DNA from: a virus
Strand: one strand, 5' to 3'
Virus record (IMG/VR): IMGVR_UViG_3300020421_001525
Span: 1-24,334 of that record
Length of the DNA stretch: 24,334 bases
The notes under the pieces were generated by a model, which did no database searches, was not told the DNA's origin, and saw nothing but the letters and a program-made list of their open reading frames with translations. Numbering within the stretch: the first letter of the stretch is position 1; every line of letters begins with the position of its first letter. The position numbers and the translations under genes were made by a program. Shown piece by piece: positions 1-15,000 of this stretch.

Positions 1-3000
1 CAAGAGGTAACATCGATCTCCATTGAGGAGCAGAACCACCTTTAAAGATAGTATCGATATATGATCTAAGGCCACAACGAAGATCTATCTCTCTGTTAAT
101 ACCGAAAGTAGTAAGGTTCTTAATATTAATAGGATCCTTACGAATAACGAAATATCCTCTAGTGAATAAAACTTGAGGTGGTACTTTATATCCTGATCCT
201 GATGAAATAATTTCAAGATCACTTACTTCACCTCTAGTAACGATAGCATTTGCACGTGCACCACCACCTGTAGGTGATCCAATAGCAACACCATTTTCAT
301 CAAGTAAAGAAGCACTACGGAAAACTAGTACTGGTGGTTCACGATAATTCTTGGAAATTTGATCTTCTAAATCATCTGAATATATTGATGAAGTATAACC
401 ATATTCTTGTGATATGTTGTTAGCACTTGCATTAGCAGGTATAAATGCTCCACCAAGACGATCTTCACCTTTATTCAATACATTATCATTTCTCCAGTTA
501 AACTGATTATCAAAGTAAGTACTGTTATCTCTCTTAGAAACAACAAGACTATTAACACCACCTGGTTTTAGATATTGAAGACCAATAGATTCAGTACCAA
601 CAGTACCATCAATATAAATTTTTTCGCCTGGACGGAAATTATCCTCTACTGGATCAGTGTAAGGATTACCATCTAGGTAGTTACTATACAATTCTACAGT
701 TTTTCTAGCAGGAACGTAGTTCTTAACTGTAGCCTGCCATACTATAGCAGAACTAGTATTATTCTGATCAGCATACTGAACCAGAATATCACCTGGTAGA
801 TATTCTTGATTTAACTGTCTACTAGAAACAAGCGTGTGATATCTTAATTCTGCGTCAATACGAGCAACAGCTTGTCCACCATCACCTTCAATCTGGCCAG
901 AGTAAGGACCAACATTAACTACAACTTCATACTCATAAGATCTAAAGAATGACCCAACGGTAGTATCACTATCATAACCAGAGGTTACAAGTGCTTCTCT
1001 AGCAGCACGTATGATTGAACGTGTATCTGCTTCACCGTCGATCTGAATAAGATCTCCTGGTTTCAAATTAGATTCTAATCTGTCTTGTCTATTAAATAAT
1101 CTTTCTCTAAGATCAACGTTAACTAGTTCTTCTACTGATGTAACATTAGCATCAAGTAAAGAAGCACTATCTCCTCTATCTCTCGTGATACTTATAGTAC
1201 CACCTTCCCAGTTAACTTTCTGTGCTGTAACACCTTCAACGAATATAAGGTTCCTAGAACCTGGTTCCCAGTTCTGCTTATAGATTCTACCTCTAGCATA
1301 AGAATACTTGTAGGTATGTGCATTGGAACTAGCATCAGTTGATACCCAACAATCAGCACCTTCAACAGGAATGATAACCTGTGTATCCAAAGTTAACTTG
1401 AAGAACTTCTTAAATGTGCCAGGTTGCTCGATATTATATCCTAAGAGAATACGTTCTGGATCTAAACCAAAGTAGTACAGAATGAAGCAAGCAGATCCTG
1501 TTGAAGGAGGTTCATTGAAAATTACATAGTTATCTTCTATCCTATACGCTACTTTATTTTGCTGAATAACGCCGTTCAATATAATTACAATATTCTGATT
1601 TCTTTCTGCATAGAAAGGAACACCACTACGTTCTAATTCAAATATAGTCTGAGCACTATTAAACTGAGGTTCAATAGAATCTAACTTGTAGTACTTACCG
1701 TGCTTATATCCGAAGAACAGCTGTTGAATACCTGGAGCAATAACATCAGTACTAGTAGAAGTAACAGTAGTTAAAGTAGCCTCACTTTGAACATCTTCAC
1801 CAGCAAGAAATTCCTTCTCAGTCATTTCTACCTGAATCTTATTAGGATTAGGGAAGTCCTGAGTTATCGTCATTAGATAGTTGTTGTTATTAAAAGCAGT
1901 CTCCTTAATAGTTGTAGTAACTATACTAAACAACGTATTGATAGCGGATTCAACTTGAGCACACTGAGGAAGTGAATCAACAGTAATAGTAAGATCTCTA
2001 TTAGCAGTTAAAGTACTATGAACAATAGGCCATCTTTCTGGAATAGTTCTTGCTACATTGGCTTCAAATGTAGTTGGAGATTGTACCGCATCCTCGATTA
2101 AAGTAACAAATGTATTAACAGCAGATTCTACAGCAGCACATTCATTAGATTCCTTAGTAATAGAAGGATCTTTAACCTGTGTTAAACCGTGTGATCCAAC
2201 CGCATTAACTGTATTACTACGTATTATATTTGCGAGAATAGTCTTCAAATGTCCCATTACATTCAAGACTTCTGGTATTTGATGTTGAATATGCTCTAAA
2301 TATCCACTTCTATCAATGAATAGATCAGCAGCATCCCATACCTTGTTGTTACCACCATACTTAAGGTTCCATACGATAGCCTTAAGAATGTCCTTAACAT
2401 CATCAACACAATCGCCAAGTGCATCGTGTGAAGAAGCACGAGGATAGGTATGGACAGTTTCGTGATTGTCCATTGAACAAGTCAATGAAAGAGCATCACG
2501 GAAGAACTTAAATCCAGTTCCTCTAGACAATCTATGCTCTCCAAGATCCATTATCAAATCACCTGTAATAGGATCATATCTACCTACAGTTGGTTCGTAT
2601 GCTAATGGAAGTGATTTACCTACAAATAATGTAATTGTACCAGCACCAGCATCTACTGATTGTAGATTTAAAGTTCTACCATATGCAGGATCAGTAGGTC
2701 TAGGATAAGAATGAGGAGTCTCATTTGCATCCATCTGACATCTCATCACAATAGCATTAGGATCTATTGTGATGGTATTAGAAGTAGTTAAACTATGTCC
2801 AGATCCAATTGTAAGAACAAGAATACCAGTGTCAGGAGTAAATGTTGCATTAGTTGGAGTAAACTTAGCACCTGTATTAGCAGTAATTGAATTACTTAAT
2901 GCTCTATCAAATGTGTGTTGATAATCACCACCTGTTAGAATTACTGCTCTCTTAACACTATTTGGTAAAGAACCTTGATATACGTGAGTAGTAACGTTAC

Positions 3001-6000
3001 TTGAAGGCACTGTAGTATTAACTTGTACTTGGAAGGTATCGCTTGTCTTATTCATTACCTTCAACCAAGAACTAGATGCAGGATCTTTCTTATGCTCAAT
3101 ACCATCAGTCATAGCCTGATTTGCTACGAAACTATGTGCTGTGGTGTTGGTAGAAGGAATAATATCTAATACAGTAACATCGAATGTTTGTCCTGAAGCA
3201 TTAGAAATTTCCAACCACTTATTACTTGGATAATCAGTATACCTAGGATATGCGTGTTGTGTTTGATTTGTGTCTTCTGTACAAGTGAATGTAAGTGCAC
3301 CATCTTTAAATCTAATCCAATCACCATCAGATAAGTTGTGTGCAACACCAACATCTACTGTTAGTACACCTGTACTACCATCATATTGAGTACCAGTACT
3401 AGCAGTAAAGGAATCAGTTATCGCTCTAGGATATGCGTGATCATCAGCCTGTCCATTTTCATCACAACGGAATATAACAGCACCGTCAGCAAATTGTACA
3501 TAATCTCCATTATCAAACCCGTGACTGGTAATAGTAACTTCCATAATACCCGTTGATGGGGTATAAGTTGCATTAGTTGGTGTTTGACCTACCTGAGGTG
3601 AGAATAGATGAGGAGTTGTATTTGAAGATTTACCAACGTTTGTTACAATAACACCATCTTGCTTAACAATACCATTTACAAGAGCAGAAACAAATGTGTG
3701 AACGGTCTCGTTAGTAGAAGGTAAAGTCTCTAAACATTGTATATCAAAAGTATTAGGTGTAACATTTGATACAGATATCCACTTATCACTAATAGGATCT
3801 GTTGCTCTAGGATATGGATGACTGGTTAAGTTACCATCTTCAGCACAAGTAAAGGTTAATGATCCATCTGCAATCTTAATATTATCTCCACTTGTTAGTC
3901 CGTGACCTTGAGATGTAATAGCATTTGCACCAGCACCTTGGAATGTATGTGGAACATTATGACTAATAGCACCTTTGCCACCATTAATATTAACAGTTAC
4001 GCTAGTCTCATCTGCCTTAAGAATCGGTAAGAACACATCATAAGCATAATCAGCACCACTTGTAGTATTAGCACCTGTTGCTCTAGGATATGTCTTGGTT
4101 TGAGTTACGCCATTGTACTCACAACTGAATGATAGTGAGTTAGCAGTGATCTTAATACTATCGTAAGTAGTAAGTTTATGTCCAGCACCTAAAGTTATTT
4201 GCAAATCACCAGATGCAGGACTATATGCAGCATTTGATGGTGTAAATTCATATGTAGGTACTGTTAGAGTTACTATTCCAGTATCAGGAGCATATGCAGC
4301 ATTGGTAGCAGTAAGAGGAGTACCTTCATACTTGATATAAGCAGCATCATCATAATATGGATCGGCTATAGTACCAACACCAACTTCTATTGGTGCAGAT
4401 GATCCTTGGAATGTATGAGTATAATTACCACCACTAATTAATGCACCAGCAGTAGCACTTATGAATGTATGAGCAGAATTAACACTAATAGCACCTTGGC
4501 CACCATTAACGTTAAGTGTAATAGTAGTTCCAGTTGCTGATGTAATCTCTAATGGAGTATCGTAAGCATAGTCAGAACCACTAGATGTCCCTGCTCCAGT
4601 TGCTCTTGGATATGTACTTTGACTAGTGGCTGATGCTATACCAACGTTACAAGAAACTGTAGTTCCTGTTACAGCAATAATTCCAATTGGAGTATTGTAT
4701 ACAGGGTCAGTTGTTCTTGGATATGGATGATCAGTAGCGTGATTATCTGCATCACAAGTAAAGGTTACCTTACCAGCACCAATAGTTATAGTATTTGATG
4801 CTCTCTTAATAGCACCTGGTGCACTACTTACAAATGTATGTGCATCTGTATTTGTAGAAGGGATTGTATCTAATACTTGGATATCAAATGTATCTGTCTG
4901 AACATTAGAAATTGCAACCCACTTATTACTAATAGGATCAGTAGCACGAGGATATGCAGTTGTTACATTACCACTTACAACACCAACATTACAAGTAATA
5001 GTACCACCAGAAGGATCTACAGCATCAATTGCAATAGCAGTATTATATGCAGGGTCGGTTGCACGAGGATATGTCTTAGTCTTGACGTTACCGTCAGCAG
5101 TACAAGTAAATGATAACTTATCAGCACCAATAGTTACTGTGTCGCTAGTTGTAAAACTATGTGCTCCAATGGTCATTACACAAAGACCAGTATTAGGATC
5201 ATATGTAGCAGATGTTACATCTTTCTGGACACTACCAGCAGTAATTGTAATAGCATTAGTTGATGTTCCACCAACCCACGTATGTGCTGAACCTACACCA
5301 TATTGACATTTAAATGTAACTGCACCATCATCAAGATAAACTAGATCACCATTAGAGAAGGTATGACCAGTAACCTCCAAGGTCATAATACCTGTAGTTG
5401 GATTATAAGTAGTGCCCGATCCTGCTTGATGTGAAGTAGCAGCAGCTAATCCAGTAGTAGATCCAACAGTTAATTCTAATAAACCTGTTACTGGATTATA
5501 ATCAGCGTCAGTTATATCTTTTTGAACACCATCAATTGTAACTGCATTTGTTACTGTACCACCGCTATAAATGTGAGTTCCAACAGCAGCAGGACACTCA
5601 AAAGTTAATGAATCTGTAGCAAGTTTAATACTTGTACCTGTAGATAAATTATGAGAACCAATGGTTAATACCATATCACCCGATGTAGGGTTATATGTAG
5701 CATTTGATACATCATAATTTACAATAGGTGATGCACCTACATCAATAGTAAATGTCCCACCTGACTGGTCTACAGATTTAATTTGAACTGTTTCACCACT
5801 AATAGGATCGGATGGACGTGGGTAGGTTTTATTACCAGAACCCATTGTACAACTGAATATTAATGAATTGTCTGGGATTCTAACAAATTGACCAGTAGTG
5901 TAAGAATGAGTTCCAATATTTAATTCTAGAATACCTGTTGCTGGTGTGTAAGTAGCATCACTAACAGTTTGTAATGTACCAGTAGCCATTCTTGCTACTG

Positions 6001-9000
6001 CTTCTTCAGCAACGAAAATCTTGTTATCTGATATTAGTTTTGCAGCATCGATGAATGTATTTGCTACAGGATTGTCGATATTGTAAGGATCAGCATATAC
6101 ACCGATTGAATTTTGTGTTGTTCCTGTAAATGTATGTACATAATTACCACCAGAAATAATAGCATCATTAGCAGCACTAATAAATCTATGAGTGTAACCT
6201 CCACCACTAATTACTGCTCCTGGAAGTGATCCAAGATAGGTATGAGGTGTTACATTGGTAGAAGGAGCTGTATTCAATACGTTAATGGTAATAGTACCAT
6301 TAGATTGATCAGAGGCCTTGATATTAATTGCAGTATCGTGGAATGGATCTTTCTTCTTACTAATACCATCAGCAACTGCTGAAACAAATACGTGAGTATT
6401 AGTATTTGTAGAAGGAATTGCATCTAAAACAGTAACTTCAAATACTGTAGTATCAGCCTGAGTATTAGAAACCTTTAACCATCTATCGTGTGGATAATCC
6501 GTTTCTCTAGGATATGTTTTTGTCTGACCACCAGATGCAGCACCAACATTAACTGTAATAGTACCAGCACCTTGATCTACAGAATCAATATCAATTGATG
6601 TATTATAAGCAGGATCTCCAATACGAGGATATGTGTGGGTAGTAGCATTACTATCCGCATCACAAGTAAATGCTATAGCATTTGCAGCAATTAATACAGT
6701 GTCACTGGTTGTTAGAGAATGAGTTCCAATTGTAAGAACCATCTCTCCATTAGAAGAATTATAATTTGCACCAATAACATTGTAGTTAGTTCCACCAGAA
6801 GAAAGGGCATCAATAGAAGTTCCACCAACATATGTGTGGTTTGTAGTACCATAATCACAACTAAGTGATAATGAACCATCAGCAAATTTAATCCAATCAC
6901 CATCTACTAATCCGTGGTCACCAGTTGTGGTAACACTCATAATACCTGTTGTTGGATTGTATGTTGTGCCAGTAGTTGCGGTTAATGGAATTGTAGCTGT
7001 TCTAGGATATGAATATGTTCCACTACCTTCTGTACAACTAAAGGTTATAGAACCATCTCTTAACTTAATACTTTCGTTTGTGTTTAAACTATGTGTACCA
7101 ATAGTTAGAACCATATCACCCGTTTGAGGGTCATATTGAGCATCACTAACGTTATGATTTACTAAAGGAGTAGAACCAACTTGAAGTGTAATCTTACCCT
7201 TTTCTAACTCGATAGCATTAGGTACTGAACTTACATAAGTGTGTGCATCAGTGTTAGTAGAAGGAATTGTATCTAATACTGATATATCAAATGTATTAGT
7301 TTGTACATTTGAAATTGGCATAAACTTGCCACTAATAGCATCAGTAGCACGTGGATATGCAGAACCAGGAGAACTTACACCAACATCAACTGTAATAGTT
7401 GTGCTACCTACTGCTTTAATTCCAATTGCTTTATTGTATACAGGGTCAGTAGTACGTGGATAAGAGTGATCAGAACCAAAGTTGTCTTCATCACACTGGA
7501 ATGTTAATGATCCAGCAGCAATAGTAATTGTATCTACAAGTGTAAGATTATGGCCAGCACCAATAGTTAATATTAAATCACCAGTGCTAGGAGTATACTG
7601 AGCATTGGTGACATCCATTTGAGAACCACCTGTGACAGTTATAGCATTGGTTGCAGTTCCACCTGTATAGTTGTGAGTTCCACCACCATAGGTACAACTA
7701 AATGTTATTCCACCATCAGCAATTTTAACTTTATCTCCATTCTCAAATCCGTGATCTGGAACGGTAACAGTCATAATACCTGTAGTACCACTATAAACTG
7801 CACCAGTAGCAGTATGGAAAGTAGATCCAGTACTTACGATATTAACAGCAGTGTCATAGTAAGGATCGGTTGTTCTAGGATAAGTCTTGACTGTAGCCTG
7901 ATCATCCATCTCACAACTGAATGATAGTGAGTTAGGAGCAATCTTAACAGCAGTATTTGGTTTAAGGTTATGAGATCCAATAGTTAGTTCTAATAAACCT
8001 GTAGCAGGATCATAGGAACCATCAGTAGGAGTATGAGTAATATTGGTTGTAGCACCTACATTAACAGTAACATCATCACCTGATACATTTGTAATGGCCA
8101 AAGTTGACCTGTAAGCAGGATCACCTTGTCTTGGATAAGTCTTATCTCCAGTTCCCATTGCACAACTAAATGTTAGTGCGTTATCAGCAATGGTTATGAA
8201 ATCTTCTGTAGTAAGCTCGTGATTTGGTATAGTTAGTACAAATGTACCATTAACAGGAGTGTATACTGCATTAGAAGGTGTTAGACTGAAGTTAGATGTT
8301 GCTGCTCTCTGATAATCATATAGATTGTCTATACCAAACTTATTACGTACCGCAAGGATAGTCATATCCTTCAAATACTTCATAGCCCATAAAGTTGCTT
8401 CTACTTCACCTTCAATATGCTTAATCTCAGAATTAGGATCTGAAGGATCTAACAAATACTCTTTAGCAGCATCAAATGTGTTACTATTACCACCTTGAAT
8501 AAGGTCATTTGCCATTGCCCTAAGAACAGACTTAAGGTCAACAATACACTGATTTCTACCTAATCCTGGATATTGGAAATATTCAGGTTTGAATTTACTA
8601 GTATCATCCAATATACCAACTGATTCTTCTGCTAGTACAGAAGCATTGTCTTTAATGATATTAGCAGCATCTAGATACTTGTTACCTCGGAAATATCTCT
8701 TAGCAACGATTTCACCTCTTGCTCCAGAAGTTTGGCCAACAACAAAGTCATTTACTAACCAATTAGTTGCATCACCAATATCTAATTCTACAATCTTACC
8801 AACTTGTCTTGGTGCTTCACTAAAGGTAATCTTACTAGTACCAATACCACCTGGTGTTAAAGTAAATGCAACATCAGGTTCTTGTATAACACCATCTAAA
8901 GAAACGTATAAATGATCATTTTCGGTAATAGTAATACCAAGATCAAATTCTTTAGTAGTACCATCAAATTGAGAAGTGATATTAGTCGCTTCTAGCATCC

Positions 9001-12000
9001 ATTCAGCATTATTAGTATCATCCTGGAATTTCATCGACTTTCCGTAGAAAGTTACACCAGGAACAGCAATACCAGTACGATCATCAATATATGGTCCTAA
9101 TGGCGGTGAAGCAAAGGTTATTGTCGATCCACTGATTGTATAAGCAGTATCAGGATCCTGTAAAACACCATCTAAAGTAACGATTAATTGTTTTGCGTTA
9201 TATGGAGATAGTACTTCATTGATATCTTTCTTGAATAATGTAAATTGAGTCGTACCAGTGATTGTACCATCAGACTGAATAGCACCATCAAATTCTGGTG
9301 ATAGATCTAAGTCAAATACTTCAATTTCAACGTTATTCTGTTCACTATAGTTAATAGTTCCCTTACCACGTTGTTTCGACATAGAATCGACTCTAACGTG
9401 GGATTGAGTAATCTTTCTTGACTTATGAGCACAAGTAACACCTAAAACGCCTGGTTCTAGGATACTAAGAACAGCACCGAAGCCATTATCCTTAATACCC
9501 GATTGTGGGGTGTCAATAGTCTTTGGTTGCGTTCCATCACCTTCAGACTCAATTAAGACCTCTCCAAAGAGGTTAAATCCAGCAGGATGGGTAAAACGCT
9601 TAACAAAGTCTCTCCAGTCGTTAATAGAGATTGTAGACTTAACTACGTAAGAATAATCTTGATAATAGACTCCATCTTGGACTTTTTGTGAAACAGCACT
9701 TAATTTACTTCTATCACTTGAATATGAACCAACTGAAGTACTTGTAGGTCCAATTTCAGGAACAATGTCTGCTACAAAGATTTTCTGGATACTTGCATAA
9801 CTACGAAGTGTTTCACCGTAGATTTGATACCTAGAATCGAAGTTTCCGTAAATACCCTTCAAACGAAGAATATTAATACCATCAACCCAATAATCGACTC
9901 TACCAGAAGCAATTACGTCTCCACCAAGGTTTCTTTGCGTAATTAGCTCTCCATTCAAGAATGCCTTATCTGGCATATTGTTTAGAGTCATTACAATAGG
10001 TGGATTGACTTGAGGAGTCAATGTTGGGTCATTATTGAAGTCTTTACCCGAAGAAATGATTTCTAAGGTTGCTAACTTACCAATATCGTCTCCGTGAGAA
10101 AATAACTTGACATCAGACTCATAAAGACGTAAAGTAGTTGTATCTGGGTAATCAATACCTTCAACTGTAGGAATAATACGGCCTACACTTCCATCTGGTC
10201 TTAATTCAACATTAAACTTAGCATTTGCTCCATTTCCAATATTTTCAAGCAATACAACGGGTTTTGAGTAATTTAATCCAGTATCAGTAACTGTAACAGA
10301 TACAATTCTACCATCGATGATATTTGGAGTAAAAGCACCTCTAAAACGCTTATTTAAGAAGACACCAGGAACTAAAGGTGGCATCGTATAGTTTTTACCA
10401 CCACTAATGACTTTAACCCTCTTAATCGCTCCTACAGCGTATAGAGAGTCTGTATAATACTGAACGTTCGTAAATCCTTCATTTTGAGGAGTAGTAGTAA
10501 GCCTATAAGCAAACTCCATCTCATATCCATAAAAGACGGGATGTTTACCTGCAAATGGATCTTCTACAAGAGTAAAGAACTGATTTTCGCTATCAACCTT
10601 ATCAGCTACCTCTCCATAATAAATTTTAGGAGGAATATCTAGTACAGGTGTACTATTCCAAGTAGATCCATCTATAGGTATACCATATCCCAATTGGAAT
10701 GTAGTAAACGATCCAGTAGCACCTGGTTTAGTCTCTGATTCAAAAGATTGTATTAAATCGGTAGTTTTATAAACATTCTCATAGAATTTAAGATTCCTGT
10801 TGAGTAGAGAGGTATCACTAGTGTCAAATAGGTAACGATATGTTCTTTGAATATCTAATGTAATATTTTTATTCCATTCTGCCTCTCCATCCTTCCTAAA
10901 CCTAAATTTCAAAGAAGTATCTGGAGCACTGGCTATAGAAACCTGTTTAGCAGGAGTACTACCATCTAAAAATGCAGATGATGTAGTAATTACTGCATCA
11001 CCTTCATTCTGATAATAAACAGTAAGGTCTTGAGTCTCAGAATTGTAAGAATCTACAAATGCAGTATTTCCACCAAAGGATATACTAGCATCTTTCGTAA
11101 ATCTATAAACATTAGATACTAACGTTACAGCTACACCTTCTATATGATCTTCTGCTTCAGATCCATTGACACCACGTCCTACAGTTATTTCATTACCTGA
11201 AACACTAACAACTTCGCAGAACTCATCAGTAATCTGAACTATATCACCTGTTGAAAAACCAGATGCACTACTAGTTAATATGACAGAATCAGATTTGGCA
11301 CAACCAGCAGCATCAACAAAGAATGAGCAATCTTGACTACCAACGTTACCACCTAGTAAACTAGATTGTATAGTTAAGATATTTCCGTAACCATACCCAT
11401 CACCTTTATTTGCTATAATAAATGACTCTACGTGGCCACCAGCATTTGTAGTAAGGGTAATTGTTGCACCTTGACCAGTACCAGAAACATTATTAAGGCT
11501 AAGTCCAGCAAAAGTAGTTGATGGAGTAAATCCACTACCAGCATTAACCACGGTTAATCTAGCTACCCCAGATCCATTGATATCAGTGACTTTTGTGGGT
11601 GCATTTAATTTAATTGTATTGTATTTCTTAGTCTCCACATAATATTTCTGTGTAGAGATACTAGAATCAGGTTGAACGGTAACAATAACATCATCACCAA
11701 CTGCTAAACCGTGTCTCTTGGTAGCAGTTCTAAGAACAGCAATATTATCTTCTATATCAAGTAATGTAAATTCTTTAGATAAAGATCTAACATTTACAAT
11801 AGTTGCTGAATCTTCACCAATAGCACAACCATTACCATTAGCAAAGAATCCAAGTTTATTATAAGATGTGCTAGGGATAGTAACAGTATTACCATCTACA
11901 ACAGTAGTTAATAAATCTGGGTTAGCATTCTGTAATTCTACAATAACAGTATTTTTATCAAATACGTTCCGTAAGACCTTACCAATAGCAGCTTCGTGTG

Positions 12001-15000
12001 ATACACCACCATCATTAACAGCATAAACAATTAATGATCCAACATCTGCTACAATAGTGTCGTCAAAGGTTATATTGTAAATTTCTGTAGTTGAACCGAT
12101 TGGATCAAATTTATTAAACGTTCCTGTAACGTTTTTAACTACAAATTTATTATCTTCTTCAATCTTACCTATAACTGTTCCTGTAGCACCGCTATTGTCC
12201 TGTGTAAGGACAGTATTGTGATTTAAGTATACATTATCATTACAAGTAAGATAAACGTTCTTAGGAGTGTTACAGGACAAAGATGCAACTTCTTGACCTT
12301 GAATTTGGTCTACAGCAGCAAATAGTCCATCTCCATTATCATTAATAGAATTATCAACATATAGAACGTCTTCATTCGTGAAATTGAGAGAAGACTGATG
12401 AACCTCAACATTTGTAATTGGCCCATACTCAATACCACTAACTCTAGAAGTTAATAGTTCTCCTGTCTTATCATTTGCACTAACAGTCCTTCTACGGACT
12501 CCATCTGGTAAAAATGCTTGTCTAGACTTAGGTTTCCAGTTTTCTTCGATAGGAACGTTATAAAATGCCTCACCAATTGTATATGGGAAGGTAGGTGCTT
12601 CCGTATCATCAGTAGTCATAAAATATGCATAGACACCATTGGGAAATTCTGGTGTTGTGCAAAAACGTCCATTATTAGCGTCTAGATCACCTAAACGCTC
12701 TTCAAATTCATAATCATTAGTAAAACGACCTAATGAGTAAGTTGTTGTGCTTGGTGCATCGGATATTCTACTTGTTTTGAGTTTCCAACTAGATCCCATC
12801 CTTTTTACAGTAGGATTGGCAGCAGTAACGTCCTGATAAGCATTTTCGTATCCAAAACTACCATATATGGGATTTCCATCATAAGCCCATCCCAATATTG
12901 GAGAATGACTCTTATTTGATAAAGGGTTACCTTGACCATCGACATTATCTACTCTTTGCACCTTTAAAGAAGAAGGAGCAATAATATGACCATATGCATA
13001 ACCATAATTAGGGTCATTAGAGTCTTCTACGATACCAGAAGCATTTCCATTGTCAACAGACATCTCTAAGTATCTGTTATACTCCCATCTAGTCAAAACG
13101 GCAGTTGCAGATGCCATTCTAGACCTAGGAACCAATGTGACAGTTGTAGAACTGTCCACATAGTCAAAACCGCCAGATTGCTTAGTGAATCCAGTAATTT
13201 TACCTGTTGTGACATCTATTTGACAGGTAAAGAGTGCACCACCACCTTTTCCACTAGCATCGTAGATAAAAACGTCTGGTGGCTCTGTATAATCAGAACC
13301 AGCATCAATTACTTGTGCTTGGGTATTAACAGAGAGATAAATGTTGGCAATTTCACCTTGTTGAATCAAAACAGTGAATTGACCTCCCGATCCACTGGTA
13401 AATGTGACATCTGGAGCACTGGTATACCCAGATCCAGGATTTGTAACATTAACAGCAGTAATTTCACCCAACCCATTAATTTCAGCAGTTGCAGTTGCAC
13501 CACCTTCAATATTAACAGTAGGTGGAACACTATAATTCCTTCCTGGGTCAGTAATAGTAATTTTTTGAACTGAACCGTAATCTAAACCTCTTTCTGACTT
13601 ATGATTAAGTATAGGAACACCATTAACCAAAACACCAACTTCTTTTGAGGTCGTAATGTTCTTAGAACTAGCCTCTATTGGTTTTCTAGGTAAAATCTTA
13701 AGATATTCTTGATCTTGAGGTGTTTGAATATTATCAAATGGGCCAATAGCATAAGATGGGAATCCAGAAGACGCAATATAGTAATTTTCAGCATCTCTAT
13801 AGATTGCAGAGACATCTGAAAGAAGTTTATCCTTAATATTGTTAGTTCCTACGTTACTTGGATCGGAACCAATTAATTTTGAGAAATTTTCATTAATAAT
13901 CCATTCATTAGATAATGGTAAGTCATCAGAAAATCCAGATGACCTAAATTCAACCATATTGTTGAAATTAACGTATGGAATACCACCACTAGCTACATCA
14001 AAGTAGTTGTCTGCGGTTTCATCATACTCTAGACCAGAACTTGCCTCTGGTTCAATACCTTTAGACCTCAATCCAGATACAAGACCGTATATACGGAGAT
14101 GCACTTCACCAGAAACTCCATTTTCGTTCCAATGACCAACTAAGTTGTTTTTAGTGAAGGCTCTAATTAATTTCTTATGTGTGTACTCCTGTTTGTTCTG
14201 ACTATTAACAGCATCCCTCTCTTTTATGATAAATTGAGTTGCAGTTTTACTACTATAGGTAATTTCTTCAATTCCTATGATAACTCGACCATCTCTTTCT
14301 GGAAAACCAATAGTAGAGAAGACATCTATACGATCTCCAGGTCCAGCAGTGCTAGAAAGTTCATTCATTAAGAATGTACGTCTTGCTATAGCAAAATCAC
14401 CCTCTTTAGAACCAGGTGAGATAGTTAAAGTGTACTGTAGACTACCTTGGTAAGGTTCACCGACTATATTGTCGATAATTGCATTCGCAGCAGTTAATTC
14501 TGGGTTGTATGGATCTGGACTCTGTACTACAGGGTTACCAACAACCTTTCTAATGTCACCAGATATAGCTTCTACAACTAAAAGTTCTTTATTGTTCCAT
14601 CCAGACTCTGATGCCTTATAAACATTCTCTTTTGGATAGATGATGTCAGGTTTGACACTAAACAGCATCTGGAAGATGAACTCCAGTGACTGTGGTGTAC
14701 CTTTGACGTTATAAAAGTCCTTTATCCTCTTAACTAAGAGGTTCTTATTAGTTTGGTCTCTAAGATAAGGATATGGAAAACCACTAGTATACTGTTCTTC
14801 GTAATTCTTGATTAAAGCAGCCAATAAAAGGTTGCTTAGGTTGTTAACAACAGCATATTGCTTATGTACAGCAGCTGCAGAGTTAACAAATTTAATATCG
14901 TTGTATAAATCGCCAAGTTCTGTCTTTGCACTATAACCACGAATACAATTCTTAAATTGTGTCTGAGTTCTGGAAGTATATAAGAAGATTTCCTGATCGA

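Noticed and set aside
3166-3354. Minus-strand frame of 62 codons (and a similar one at 6712-6903)
   Set aside because: Both lie in a different frame from the giant gene and show a composition expected from shifted repeat DNA.
2425-8295. Possible CRISPR-like or satellite repeat
   Set aside because: The periodicity is long, diverged and in frame; it is protein repeat structure, with no short identical repeats or spacers.
2058-8915. Many plus-strand open frames of 60-110 codons opposite the giant gene
   Set aside because: They are antisense to a continuous minus-strand frame, are rich in Ser, Thr, Asn, Ile and Val in patterns that mirror the repeats, and have no ribosome sites or coupling.
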